NCBI GenBank assembly: GCA_015057555.1
Contig: SVEC01000008.1
Span: 41,758-105,757, forward strand
Length of the DNA: 64,000 nt
Reading direction: 5' to 3'
Source: Lachnospiraceae bacterium
Lineage (GTDB): Bacteria; Bacillota; Clostridia; Lachnospirales; Lachnospiraceae
This document shows positions 13,610 to 23,234 of this stretch, one piece after another. Each line of letters starts with the position of its first letter. Position 1 is the stretch's first letter. Below the pieces are notes generated by a model that was given only the letters and a program-made list of their open reading frames with translations, did no database searches and was not told the origin of the DNA. Position numbers and translations under genes: made by a program.

Positions 13610-14035
13610 TCACTGAAAATCAGGTAAAACCTTTTTGATAATCGGATTAATTAATGCTGCTACCTTAAGGGAAAACAATCCCAAAATAGCTCCTATAAAT
13701 GCCGGAAGGCCAACCATATACGCCACAACCATAATAACTGCAGAAAGTATAAGTCTCATCATGCTTTTAGCTGTCATGTAGCTTCTGGCCTTGCCCTCAT
13801 CCACACTTAGGGCTCTATCAATAGTGTCGTACATATTGTAAAGCTGAAATGCCGCGCCAAGTGCACCACCTAAAACTCCCACAAAATACATCCACATAGG
13901 TCTGGCAAATATAAGTCCTATCACAAGAAATATTATAGCAACTATAATAATTCCCACATATAACTCTAGCATAGTTCTCGTCTCCGGCTTTGAACTTAAT
14001 CTTCTAAGAGTCTTTTTTATTCCCATTATCATCAC
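13610..14035 (-). CDS. ATP synthase subunit I family membrane protein
   Basis: Four predicted TM helices, upstream of atpB. Confidence 0.75.
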   Translation of the reverse strand: MMIMGIKKTLRRLSSKPETRTMLELYVGIIIVAIIFLVIGLIFARPMWMYFVGVLGGALGAAFQLYNMYDTIDRALSVDEGKARSYMTAKSMMRLILSAVIMVVAYMVGLPAFIGAILGLFSLKVAALINPIIKKVLPDFQ

Positions 14036-14240
14036 CTATATATCCACGAATCAAGATAAATACTGACCTAAAGCCCGAGATAACTCCAAGCACTATAAAC
14101 CACACAAGAAGCTTAGTCCCGAAAAATTTGTCGATTGCCATACCTATCGCAATACATAAAAAAACGGTAACCAGCATAGTAACTCCTATCTGCGTAATAA
14201 GAAACAACATCTTGATTACTTGATTGTGGTTTTGGTTCAT
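14004..14240 (-). CDS. AtpZ/AtpI-family small membrane protein
   Basis: Two-TM protein with FLCIAIGMAIDKFFGTKLLVWFIVLGVISGFRSVF, first gene of the atp operon. Confidence 0.75.
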   Translation of the reverse strand: MNQNHNQVIKMLFLITQIGVTMLVTVFLCIAIGMAIDKFFGTKLLVWFIVLGVISGFRSVFILIRGYIGDDNGNKKDS

Positions 14241-14547
14241 ATTTTATCTCTCCATTTTTTACCTACGCTAAAAGTTAATTATATATGATTTTCCCCATTT
14301 TTTCAATGAAATAGTTGACTTTAAATAAAATAAATCGAAATCTTATCCACTATTGATGAATTATCTCTTAAATATGTTCCGTCAAATATTTTTTGCATGA
14401 AAAAGTATCCAAAATAATACCAAATGTAAGAAAATGAAACTTTAATTTTATCATGCACTAAGTTTAACATTAATATAACAAAAGACTTTACACAAAATAA
14501 AAAATGCCCTTATAATATATACATATTATTTAAGGGGGTGCGAAGGG

Positions 14548-14730
14548 ATGGAAGAAGATATGACTAGAGACGAAATGATAAAATACGAAATCGATTACTA
14601 TGTAAATCTTATTAGAATAAAAAACGCAGAAAACGGAACAAACAAGGAATTAGATTACCAATTAAAGGTTCAAAAAAATAAATTAGCAGCTTTAGGTGTT
14701 AATACGGAAAGCTACGAATTTGATAATTAA
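14548..14730 (+). CDS. Small hypothetical protein (60 aa)
   Basis: RBS-like AAGGGGGTGCGAAGGG upstream; charged helical sequence. Confidence 0.55.
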   Translation: MEEDMTRDEMIKYEIDYYVNLIRIKNAENGTNKELDYQLKVQKNKLAALGVNTESYEFDN

Positions 14731-14780
14731 TAGTTTGTGTATAAAAAATACAGTTAAAATCACGTGTAAAGTCTTTTAAA

Positions 14781-15863
14781 TTGGAGCACTTAATTATTAT
14801 GACTAATCTGACTACGGAAAACTTAATAACCACAAAACTTGCTGAGGGTAGTAATCCAGACAGCATCAAGGAAGCTACATTAATTTTAAAAAACAAAGGC
14901 TTAGTTGCATTTCCAACAGAGACAGTGTACGGTCTGGGTGGAGATGCTTTAGACAATGAAGCCGCTGCCAGAATCTATACCGCCAAGGGCAGACCTAGCG
15001 ACAATCCTTTGATAGTACATATCGCTGACACTAAAGCTGTGTATGAGCTAGCTTCAGAGGTTCCTAAAAAAGCAAAGATGCTTATGGAAGCATTTTGGCC
15101 AGGACCACTTACCATTATTCTTCCTAAGAAGAATATAGTGCCTGACGGAACTACAGGTGGCCTTGATACTGTAGCAATTCGAATGCCATCACATCCTGTT
15201 GCTTTAGAATTAATTCGTGAAAGTGGATTATATATCGCCGCTCCTAGCGCAAATACCTCTGGCAGACCATCACCTACTCTGGCGTCACATGTTATGGAGG
15301 ATATGAATGGTCGCATTGAAATGATACTTGACGGTGGTGCTGTTGGAATCGGAATAGAATCTACTATCGTGGATATAACTGGAGATGTACCTGTGATTTT
15401 AAGACCGGGATTTATTACTAAGAGTATGCTGGAAGAAATCATTGGTGAGGTTACTATAGACCCTGCACTTATAGAGCCAGATCCCAACCTAAGACCTAAG
15501 GCTCCAGGGATGAAGTATACCCACTATGCTCCTAAGGGGGAGCTTAGTATAGTGGAGGGGGCCACAAGTAATGTGGTAGCCAAAATCAACGAATTAGTTT
15601 CAGAGAGGATAGATGCAGGTTTCAATGCAGCCGTAATCACTACCTTAGAAAATGCAGATAGGTTTGATTGCGAAAATATTCTAGTTGCCGGCGATAGAGC
15701 CCAAGGCGAAACCATTGCCGCAAAGCTGTATCAGGTTTTGAGACAGTGCGATGAACTAAACGTTGATTATATATTTAGCGAAGCCTTTAACGATGGAGAG
15801 TTAGGCGGAGCTATAATGAACAGATTGCTTAAAGCAGCAGGACACAGAGTAATCAAGGTGTAA
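14781..15863 (+). CDS. L-threonylcarbamoyladenylate synthase (Sua5/YrdC)
   Basis: GLVAFPTETVYGLGGDA, KGRPSDNPLIVHI, SANTSGRPSPT; Sua5-type C-terminal domain. Confidence 0.95.
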   Translation: MEHLIIMTNLTTENLITTKLAEGSNPDSIKEATLILKNKGLVAFPTETVYGLGGDALDNEAAARIYTAKGRPSDNPLIVHIADTKAVYELASEVPKKAKMLMEAFWPGPLTIILPKKNIVPDGTTGGLDTVAIRMPSHPVALELIRESGLYIAAPSANTSGRPSPTLASHVMEDMNGRIEMILDGGAVGIGIESTIVDITGDVPVILRPGFITKSMLEEIIGEVTIDPALIEPDPNLRPKAPGMKYTHYAPKGELSIVEGATSNVVAKINELVSERIDAGFNAAVITTLENADRFDCENILVAGDRAQGETIAAKLYQVLRQCDELNVDYIFSEAFNDGELGGAIMNRLLKAAGHRVIKV

Positions 15864-15868
15864 AAATA

Positions 15869-15996
15869 ATAAGAGGTTGCGCGAATATACTTTCTTGGCC
15901 GGACCTGCCTAGGGTTCTCGCCGCGCTGACACTACAACGGTCAGCTTAGCGAGACCCTGTCGCGGCCGGTTCAAGTTTACTGGCGCAACCTCTTAT
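15869..15996 (+). ncRNA. Type-1 structured element, copy A
   Basis: 14-bp perfect terminal stem ATAAGAGGTTGCGC/GCGCAACCTCTTAT enclosing GACCTGCCTAGGG-T-TCTCGC-cgc-GCTGACACTACAACGGTCAGC-tta-GCGAGA-CCCTGTCGCGG; core blocks shared with 46193-46313. Confidence 0.75.
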
Positions 15997-16014
15997 ACTT
16001 TTATATTACCTTAA

Positions 16015-16443
16015 TTAATCTTCTATCATGTTTATTCTTCTGATATGTCTCTCATCATTAGAGAATGGTGTATCAAGGAATGTATCCACAATCTTAAGTG
16101 CAAGTCCAGGGCCTGTAGTTCTGGCACCCAAGGCAAGAATATTTGCATTATTATGCTCCCTTGTAGCTTGAGCTGAGAAGCAATCAGCACAAAGAGCTGC
16201 TCTAATTCCCTTAACCTTATTAGCTGCAATAGAAATTCCAATTCCTGTTCCGCAGATAAGAATTCCAAGCTCACACTCACCATCTGCAACTGCGTGAGCA
16301 ACCTTCTTAGCAAACTCTGGATAGTCTACAGACTCTGTGCTATAACAACCAAAGTTTTTAAATTCAAAGCCTCTTTTTTCAAGATGAGCCTTAACCTCCT
16401 GCATCAATTCAAAACCACCATGGTCACATCCTAAAGCTAACAT
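16015..16443 (-). CDS. RpiB/LacAB-family ribose-5-phosphate isomerase B-like
   Basis: LALGCDHGGFELMQEVKAHLE; GILICGTGIGISIAANKVKGIRAALC; REHNNANILALGART. Confidence 0.93.
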   Translation of the reverse strand: MLALGCDHGGFELMQEVKAHLEKRGFEFKNFGCYSTESVDYPEFAKKVAHAVADGECELGILICGTGIGISIAANKVKGIRAALCADCFSAQATREHNNANILALGARTTGPGLALKIVDTFLDTPFSNDERHIRRINMIED

Positions 16444-16577
16444 AATTTGTCCTCCGTTTTGATAAATGTATTTTTAAGTGTTATTCTTTTTATTTACAAC
16501 AAGGATAGGTTATCACGAAATTAAAGGTATTTCAATGTGTTTTGTTATGAAAATCCAAACCGAAAACTCCCCATAAC

Positions 16578-16615
16578 GCAAAAGAGACCGAAAACTTAAT
16601 TTCGGTCTCTTTTGC
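16578..16615. terminator. Strong 16-bp terminator-like hairpin in divergent intergenic region
   Basis: GCAAAAGAGACCGAAA-acttaa-TTTCGGTCTCTTTTGC. Confidence 0.6.
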
Positions 16616-16865
16616 TTTAACAGGTTTCCCTGCATTTAAAGAAAAGAATTAAATTTATGAAATGAACTATGTTTAGTATAACCCATAATTTTTAACAAAT
16701 TATGTACAAAGTTAAAACTTTGTGTAAGAAATTTTTATACTTTAGGGCTATTTTTAGTTAACAACTCGGAAAATGTTAATAAACTAATTGCTAAAATATG
16801 AGTGTTTGGGTAGAATGAGGATAGTATAAAACTATGGTAAATTATATTACGGAGAGGAAACAAAT

Positions 16866-18038
16866 ATGAAGATTATATATTGCCGCTGGGGTAGCATATG
16901 CGAAGACGGAATAATGAACGCATTTAAGCGTCTTAAGCATGACATAGTAGATTTCTACAGATTATTCGACAGTGTAGACTATGATAAAGAATACCTTAAG
17001 GCCTTAGCTGACTGCATACAAGCAAATCCAGGTGTGGCTTGTGTTTTTTCCGTTAATTTCCAGCCTATCATAGCCAGGTTATGTAAGGTCTTTAAGCTAC
17101 CTTATATCTCATGGACTGTAGACTGCCCAAGCTTCCAGCTATATTCGGAGACAGTTGCATACCCCACCAACAAAATATTTGTATTAGATAGATTGCAGGC
17201 AGCGAAATTTGCTCCTATGAATCCAGATAATATCTTCCATATGCCTATGGCATGTGATGTGGGAACATGGGATAGTGTGAAGGTTACTGACGAGGATCAT
17301 AAGAATTATGATTGTGATATATCTTTTGTGGGTTCACTGTATTCTGAGAAATGTAAATATAATTTTATCGAAAAAGATTTGCCAGAGTATATGCAGGGAT
17401 ATGTTAAGGGCTTGGTTGACGCTCAGCTTAACGTGTATGGATATAATTTTATAGAGGATACTCTCACGGATGAATTTGCTGCAGAGTTTAAGAAATATGC
17501 CGATTGGGTTCCACTGGGTTCTGATTATATAGAGGACGTGAAGGCTATCGTTGCCGATACATACATAGGTTACAAATGTACAGAACAAGAGCGCATAAGA
17601 ACCTTTAAAGCAATCAGCGAACATTTTAACATGGATTTGTGGACTCTAAGCGATGCTTCTATGCTCCCAAGGATAAATAATCGAGGGGGGGCAGATTCTA
17701 TAAGAATGATGCCTAAGATAATAAAATGTAGCAAAATCAATCTTAATCTGACCAATAAACCTATCAAAACAGGTCTTCCACTTAGAATTTTTGATCTAAT
17801 GGGAGCAGGTGGTTTTGTTATCTCAAATTATCAAACAGAGATACCGGAGCACTTTATTCCTGGAGAGGATATTGTGTTATATGATAGTATTCCTGATTTA
17901 TTAAGCAAGATAGAATACTATCTGAAACATGAAGAGGAAAGACTTCAGATAGCTAAGAATGGGTATGAGAAGGTAAAAGAGCTCCATAGCTATGATGTAC
18001 GTCTCACCCAGATTTTGCAGACCGCTGGATTATTATAA
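16866..18038 (+). CDS. CgeB-like glycosyltransferase (DUF3880 + glycosyl transferase family 1-like)
   Basis: N-terminal VFSVNFQPIIARLCKVFKLPYISWTVDCP and C-terminal INLNLTNKPIKTGLPLRIFDLMGAGGFVISNYQTEIPEHFIPGEDIVLYDS, typical of CgeB-type GTs. Confidence 0.75.
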   Translation: MKIIYCRWGSICEDGIMNAFKRLKHDIVDFYRLFDSVDYDKEYLKALADCIQANPGVACVFSVNFQPIIARLCKVFKLPYISWTVDCPSFQLYSETVAYPTNKIFVLDRLQAAKFAPMNPDNIFHMPMACDVGTWDSVKVTDEDHKNYDCDISFVGSLYSEKCKYNFIEKDLPEYMQGYVKGLVDAQLNVYGYNFIEDTLTDEFAAEFKKYADWVPLGSDYIEDVKAIVADTYIGYKCTEQERIRTFKAISEHFNMDLWTLSDASMLPRINNRGGADSIRMMPKIIKCSKINLNLTNKPIKTGLPLRIFDLMGAGGFVISNYQTEIPEHFIPGEDIVLYDSIPDLLSKIEYYLKHEEERLQIAKNGYEKVKELHSYDVRLTQILQTAGLL

Positions 18039-18045
18039 TAAAAGC

Positions 18046-18078
18046 AAAGAGATATGATTCAAAAAATCATATCTCTTT
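18046..18078. terminator. Intrinsic terminator between convergent genes
   Basis: AAAGAGATATGATT...AATCATATCTCTTT plus T-tract. Confidence 0.75.
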
Positions 18079-18083
18079 TTATT

Positions 18084-20192
18084 TTAATATATTCTGGCTA
18101 CAATTTGACTCTCATAGACAGGGTCAATTATCTCCTCAACCTTGTCTCCGCCCGGAACCTCATTATTATATTTATGTCTTACTTCCACCTTTTTACCTGT
18201 ACCAGCAAGCATCCATTCGTATTCCATATCAATATGTCCTATATCCAATGCCTGAAATCCAGCTTTAGAAAGATCATAGGCAAGCACAGTTGCAGTGGCC
18301 CCCATAGCTATAAGCACTAATCTGTCCCTATCCTGCTTTAGAGCCTCAGCAAGCAACTCATCATACTTATCAAAAGCATGCTCCGCGGGACCTAATATCC
18401 TAATAATATCAGAAGCATTGTCAAACAAATCATTACCTACACCCATACGGGTTTTTTCACCCTCGATTATAAGTAACTTTTTGTCCTGCCAGATTTTTCT
18501 TAGCTTATCAAATCTTTTCTTTGGAGCATCGGTATTATTATCTAAGTAACTGGCATAAGGTCTAGTAACGTATGTATCATAGTATATCTTTTGAAAATCC
18601 AACAAATCATAGTGCTGTTTTCTAACTTCCTCGGTCATATAAGCTCTGATATTATATTTGCAGTCAGTATTATATTTTGACAAATCTCCGTAAGTGTCAG
18701 CAATACACACCAACACATTTTCATCCTTTGCCTTTAATATTTCCTTTAATCTTTCTCCCAAACGGCTGTCTGCTCTCTGGAATTTTTGCCTGTTCACTCC
18801 AGCTATAACAGCAAATTCTCCATCACCTAGTCTGCACATAGATTTTCTCTGATCTAGAATTAGATCTATGGCTTTGTCGCCAGATTCTACTATTGGATAC
18901 TTCGGTCTTTCATCCTGGCAAAGTAATTCATATTTTAAATTATCAATAGAGTTATTCATAGCATACTGATTAACAGATATTTGTCCTATAGCTTTATCCA
19001 TCATCAAAAGCTTGCTCTCTAGCTGCTCAATGTGCTGGTTTTGATTCTTAATAGTACCCACCAGCTTTGATACCATATCCATAAGCTTTTCTTGAGAAAA
19101 ATCAGCTACTTGTTGAACCTTTTGACCAGCTCCATCAACGTTCTTGACCAGATTCTCCACCTTTTTCTCTCCAAATATAGGGATATCTACTCCTGATATC
19201 ACATCCAATTGATAGCTTCTAGCAACATCCACGTAATGTACATTTTCCTTGCTACGATTGGTAATATAACCATCCACCTGAGAGAATAACCCTCTAACAT
19301 CCTCCAGGTTACCTACATATAAATTCACATAGCAGTTCACATTTTCATATAATGCAAAAACTTCATTTAAAGCATCCAGCTTGTCCTGCAAATATTCATC
19401 CTCTGTCACGTACAGCAACAGCTCCGTATTGGTATCTGCAAAGGACTTGGCAAATGCATCTACAACCCTTGGGTATGTAGGATAATCCTGTTCAAAATCC
19501 GGAACATAAAGTAGTCTTTTTTCTTCCCCAGAATTAAATTTTTCTATAGATACTATATCTACAAACTTTATGTGTTCATAATCCTCTCTCGCTTGTGCAA
19601 TATACTTAGAGATAAATTCATCTATATCCCCATATAATTCCTTACCAGCATCAAGAACCTTGCCTTCATCCCAATTCCACCATTTTATTAGTAGCAAGTT
19701 TTCAATCTGTTCCTTAGAAAACCTATAGCCAATAACTCTTGCTGGATTTCCTGCAGCTATTGCATAATCTGGCACATCCTTTGTAACCACCGCCTCTGCA
19801 GCTACCACTGCACCATTTCCCACAGTCACACCGCTCATAATGGTTGCTTTCTCTCCTATCCAGCAATCATTCATAATGATAATCTGACCTTTTCTTTTAG
19901 TTCTGTCTGGGCGATTATAATTAACTCCTGAAATTCTCCCCTGGCAAGGTCTTCTATAATCATGGTTCATATCAACCACAAAGGTTACATCAGGAGCTAT
20001 GGAAGTATATCCGCCCACCTGAAGATTATATACTAGGTCAGTATCTAAAACCGTTTCAACTATAGCCTGCTCTATGTAACTATCCCTGCCAATGGTAAGT
20101 ACCGGAAACTGCTTTTGCTCATTAAGAACGTCGCTAACATAGGAATATTCAGTTTTTATCGCATATTCAGGAACACCTAATTTGATTCGCAT
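18084..20192 (-). CDS. Fusion protein: N-terminal hexapeptide-repeat acyltransferase + central region + C-terminal GT-D/DUF1792-like glycosyltransferase domain
   Basis: N-term LbH repeats (CWIGEKATIMSGVTVGNGAVVAAEAVVTKDVPDYAIAAGNPARVIGYRF); C-term RKSMCRLGDGEFAVIAG...GATATVLAYDLSKAGFQALDIGHIDMEYEW. Confidence 0.75.
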   Translation of the reverse strand: MRIKLGVPEYAIKTEYSYVSDVLNEQKQFPVLTIGRDSYIEQAIVETVLDTDLVYNLQVGGYTSIAPDVTFVVDMNHDYRRPCQGRISGVNYNRPDRTKRKGQIIIMNDCWIGEKATIMSGVTVGNGAVVAAEAVVTKDVPDYAIAAGNPARVIGYRFSKEQIENLLLIKWWNWDEGKVLDAGKELYGDIDEFISKYIAQAREDYEHIKFVDIVSIEKFNSGEEKRLLYVPDFEQDYPTYPRVVDAFAKSFADTNTELLLYVTEDEYLQDKLDALNEVFALYENVNCYVNLYVGNLEDVRGLFSQVDGYITNRSKENVHYVDVARSYQLDVISGVDIPIFGEKKVENLVKNVDGAGQKVQQVADFSQEKLMDMVSKLVGTIKNQNQHIEQLESKLLMMDKAIGQISVNQYAMNNSIDNLKYELLCQDERPKYPIVESGDKAIDLILDQRKSMCRLGDGEFAVIAGVNRQKFQRADSRLGERLKEILKAKDENVLVCIADTYGDLSKYNTDCKYNIRAYMTEEVRKQHYDLLDFQKIYYDTYVTRPYASYLDNNTDAPKKRFDKLRKIWQDKKLLIIEGEKTRMGVGNDLFDNASDIIRILGPAEHAFDKYDELLAEALKQDRDRLVLIAMGATATVLAYDLSKAGFQALDIGHIDMEYEWMLAGTGKKVEVRHKYNNEVPGGDKVEEIIDPVYESQIVARIY

Positions 20193-20237
20193 AGGCTTTA
20201 CCCCTTTCTAGTAAAATATGTCTATCATATCTCTTAA

Positions 20238-21341
20238 TTAAAGGAGACTCTTTATTATATTGCAAATTCTATCAATATGCTCTAATTCCAAATCTGGATA
20301 CAATGGCAATACTAGGATACAATCTGCAACCTCTCTTGATACATCCAGCTTATTGTTCTTATATTTTCCCTTGAAGCAATCTGCATCCGCTGTAATAGGA
20401 TAGAAATATTTTCTGGCAACAATACCGTTCTCCATCAATACATCTCGTATTCTATCCCTAGTTATTTTATCTCTAAATCTTACAGAAAAATATCCATAAT
20501 TATACTTAACCTTAGAATGATCATACCTTTGAATCACTACCCCTTCCAAATCTGAAAGCTTATGAATATAGTAGTTTACTCGGTCTTTTCTTAATTCAAT
20601 GTTCTTTTGAACATATTTCAAATTACAAATACCCATTATTGCTGAAAATTCATTGAGCTTGGCATTTGCTCCTACCTCCACAATAAGCTCCTCACCTCTA
20701 ATACCAAAATTCTTAAGGTTATAAATTCTATCATAAAGTTCTCTAGAATTAGATGCTACCGCACCACCTTCAATAGTATTAAACACCTTCGTAGCATGAA
20801 AGCTAAATACAGAAGCATCACCAAAATTACTTACGTCCACCCCATTATACGACTCACCAAAGGCATGACAAGCATCATATATAACCTTTAGATTATATTT
20901 TTCTGCAATCCTCTGAATTTTATCTATGTTACAAATATTTCCGTAGACATGAACTGGAACAATAGCAACTGTCTTTTCTGTAATTAAGGATTCAATCAAA
21001 TCCTCATCAATGGTATAGTCCCCAAGCTTAATATCGCAAAAAACTGGCACTAAACCATTTCGTACAATTGCATGGGTAGTAGAAATAAAAGTAAATGGTG
21101 TTGTGATTACCTCACCACCCTCTGGGAAATTCATAGCCTGTAAGGACATTTCTAATGCCATATGACCATTTACCACTAAGGAAACATTTGAAACTTTCAA
21201 ATATTCTTTTAATTCTTCCTCTAACTTTTGGTGATACTCTCCCATATTTGTGATCCAACACGAATCCCATAATGGTTTTATCATATTTATATATTCCTCG
21301 TATTTTGGCATAGATGATTTTGTCACCTGTATTTTATCCAT
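20238..21341 (-). CDS. DegT/DnrJ/EryC1/StrS-family aminotransferase
   Basis: TTPFTFISTTHAIV...PVHVYGNICNIDKI...VIYDACHAFGESY...FSFHATKVFNTIEGGA PLP motifs. Confidence 0.9.
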   Translation of the reverse strand: MDKIQVTKSSMPKYEEYINMIKPLWDSCWITNMGEYHQKLEEELKEYLKVSNVSLVVNGHMALEMSLQAMNFPEGGEVITTPFTFISTTHAIVRNGLVPVFCDIKLGDYTIDEDLIESLITEKTVAIVPVHVYGNICNIDKIQRIAEKYNLKVIYDACHAFGESYNGVDVSNFGDASVFSFHATKVFNTIEGGAVASNSRELYDRIYNLKNFGIRGEELIVEVGANAKLNEFSAIMGICNLKYVQKNIELRKDRVNYYIHKLSDLEGVVIQRYDHSKVKYNYGYFSVRFRDKITRDRIRDVLMENGIVARKYFYPITADADCFKGKYKNNKLDVSREVADCILVLPLYPDLELEHIDRICNIIKSLL

Positions 21342-21379
21342 CCGTTCATTTCCACCTTATATCACAAAGTCTTTCATCA

Positions 21380-22066
21380 TTAATGTCCAAGCCTAAATTT
21401 CATTTCCGCCAGCTTCCAATCTGTCTCATTGTCTATATCCTGAACCTCTAGCTCATCTACTATTACAGGTACTATATCTTCAAATATTATCCCTTTTCTC
21501 TTTATAAACTCCTGAACCTGAAATACATAAAACTGTCCGGCGTCATGATACATTTTATCTAAATCCTGAGAGCGTTTACTAAAGTTTTCCTTCCACTTCA
21601 TATTCATAATATCGCCCTCTATTATATATCCTCTCTGTGGGGGATAGGAAAATGCAACCACTGGCATAGCCATAATAGCTTTTTGAGCCTTTAAATCATT
21701 CAATGCTTTAGACAGCTTTTCTCCTGTAACAAATGGTGCTGTTGGATAAATACATGACATATAATCAAAGCTTTCTCCTCGCTTTTCATATTCAGAAAGC
21801 ACTTCCATCAACACATCCGCAGTTGTAGCATAATCATCGGAGGTTTTTTCACTTCTCATAAAAGGTACATTGGCCCCATACTTCCTAGCTATATCAGCAA
21901 TTTCCTCACTGTCTGTGGAAACCATAACCTCGTCAAAGACTCCTGATTCTAAGGCCGCTTCGATAGAATATGCTATTATTGGCTTACCACAAAATTCTTT
22001 TATATTTTTCTTAGGGATTCTCTTGCTACCACCCCTAGCTGTTATTATCGCTATAGACTTACTCAT
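21380..22066 (-). CDS. pseF: Pseudaminic acid cytidylyltransferase
   Basis: AIITARGGSKRIPKKNIKEFCGKPIIAYSIEAA; surrounding complete Pse gene set. Confidence 0.9.
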   Translation of the reverse strand: MSKSIAIITARGGSKRIPKKNIKEFCGKPIIAYSIEAALESGVFDEVMVSTDSEEIADIARKYGANVPFMRSEKTSDDYATTADVLMEVLSEYEKRGESFDYMSCIYPTAPFVTGEKLSKALNDLKAQKAIMAMPVVAFSYPPQRGYIIEGDIMNMKWKENFSKRSQDLDKMYHDAGQFYVFQVQEFIKRKGIIFEDIVPVIVDELEVQDIDNETDWKLAEMKFRLGH

Positions 22067-22108
22067 ACCTTCACCTTCATCCTATATAAATTTTCTTGTA
22101 TCTCATAG

Positions 22109-23233
22109 CTATCCAACAAGCTCTATAACCTTATCTATCACATATTTTTGCTGTTCCTCAGTCAGCGACGGATGTATTGGCAGGCTGATGGCTCCTTTAT
22201 AGAATTTCTCTGCATTTTCACAGCAGCAATTTAAGTAACCATTATTTTGATAATAAGGATGCTTGTACACTGGAATATAGTGCACATTAACTCCTATTCC
22301 AAGCTTTCTTAGCCCATCAAATATTTCTTTTCTTCTGGACGGTTCTACCCATATCATATATAGGTGCCAGCCACTCCTTGCAACCCTAGTCTGTGTAGGA
22401 ATTTTTATACCTTTTACGTAAGAAAATGCTTGATTATATGTGTCGGCAATCTCCTGTCTTCTCTCCAAAAATCCCTCTAGCTTATCCATCTGACTTAATC
22501 CTAAAGCGCAGGATATGTCTGTTATCCGATAATTGTAGCCTAGTTCAAGCTGCTGATAATACCAGCCTCCCTGATTCTCCGTCATAAGCTCATCATCTCT
22601 GGTTATTCCATGGCTTCTAAAAAGCAAAAGCTTCTTATATAGTTCCTCCTCATTTGTCACAACCATTCCACCTTCTCCAGTAGTAATAGGCTTTACTGGA
22701 TGGAAGCTAAAACATGTCATATCTGACATACTTCCAATTCTTTTATCATTATAGCTAGCTCCCAGAGCATGTGCTGCATCCTCTATCACCAATAGATTAT
22801 GCTTTCTGGCAAGCTCTGTAATTCTATCCATATCACAAGGCTGACCTGTATAATGAACAGGAATAATAGCCTTGGTTTTATCCGTGATTTTTTTCTCTAT
22901 TTCTTCAGGATTTATATTGTATGTATCACCATCTATATCTGCAAACACCGGCGTTCCACCGCAATACAAAACGCAATTGGAGGAGGCCGCAAAGGTAATA
23001 GGTGATGTTATTACTTCATCCCCCTCCTTTATACCTGCCGCCAAGCAGGCAATGTGAAGAGCTGCTGTGCCACTATTTACAGCAACTGCGTATTTTGCCC
23101 CTACATAATCTGCTACTCTTTTTTCAAACTCTAACACCTTAGGACCTGTAGTAAGATAATCGGATTTTAATACCTCTACTACCGCCTCTATGTCCTTATC
23201 ATCGATATACTGTCTTCCATATGGTATGTACAT
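22109..23233 (-). CDS. pseC: UDP-4-amino-4,6-dideoxy-N-acetyl-beta-L-altrosamine transaminase
   Basis: PYGRQYIDDKDIEAVVEVLKSDYLTTGP; CFSFHPVKPITTGEGG. Confidence 0.92.
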   Translation of the reverse strand: MYIPYGRQYIDDKDIEAVVEVLKSDYLTTGPKVLEFEKRVADYVGAKYAVAVNSGTAALHIACLAAGIKEGDEVITSPITFAASSNCVLYCGGTPVFADIDGDTYNINPEEIEKKITDKTKAIIPVHYTGQPCDMDRITELARKHNLLVIEDAAHALGASYNDKRIGSMSDMTCFSFHPVKPITTGEGGMVVTNEEELYKKLLLFRSHGITRDDELMTENQGGWYYQQLELGYNYRITDISCALGLSQMDKLEGFLERRQEIADTYNQAFSYVKGIKIPTQTRVARSGWHLYMIWVEPSRRKEIFDGLRKLGIGVNVHYIPVYKHPYYQNNGYLNCCCENAEKFYKGAISLPIHPSLTEEQQKYVIDKVIELVG

Positions 23234-23234
23234 A

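Noticed and set aside
14975-15715. Minus-strand ORFs opposite sua5
   Set aside because: Antisense shadows of a conserved Sua5/YrdC CDS.
15902-15925. CTAGGGTTC in element A resembles the start of a guanidine-I (ykkC) riboswitch
   Set aside because: Copy B replaces the following bases (CTAGGGATAAAG) and the rest of the ykkC consensus, including the downstream conserved segment, is absent.
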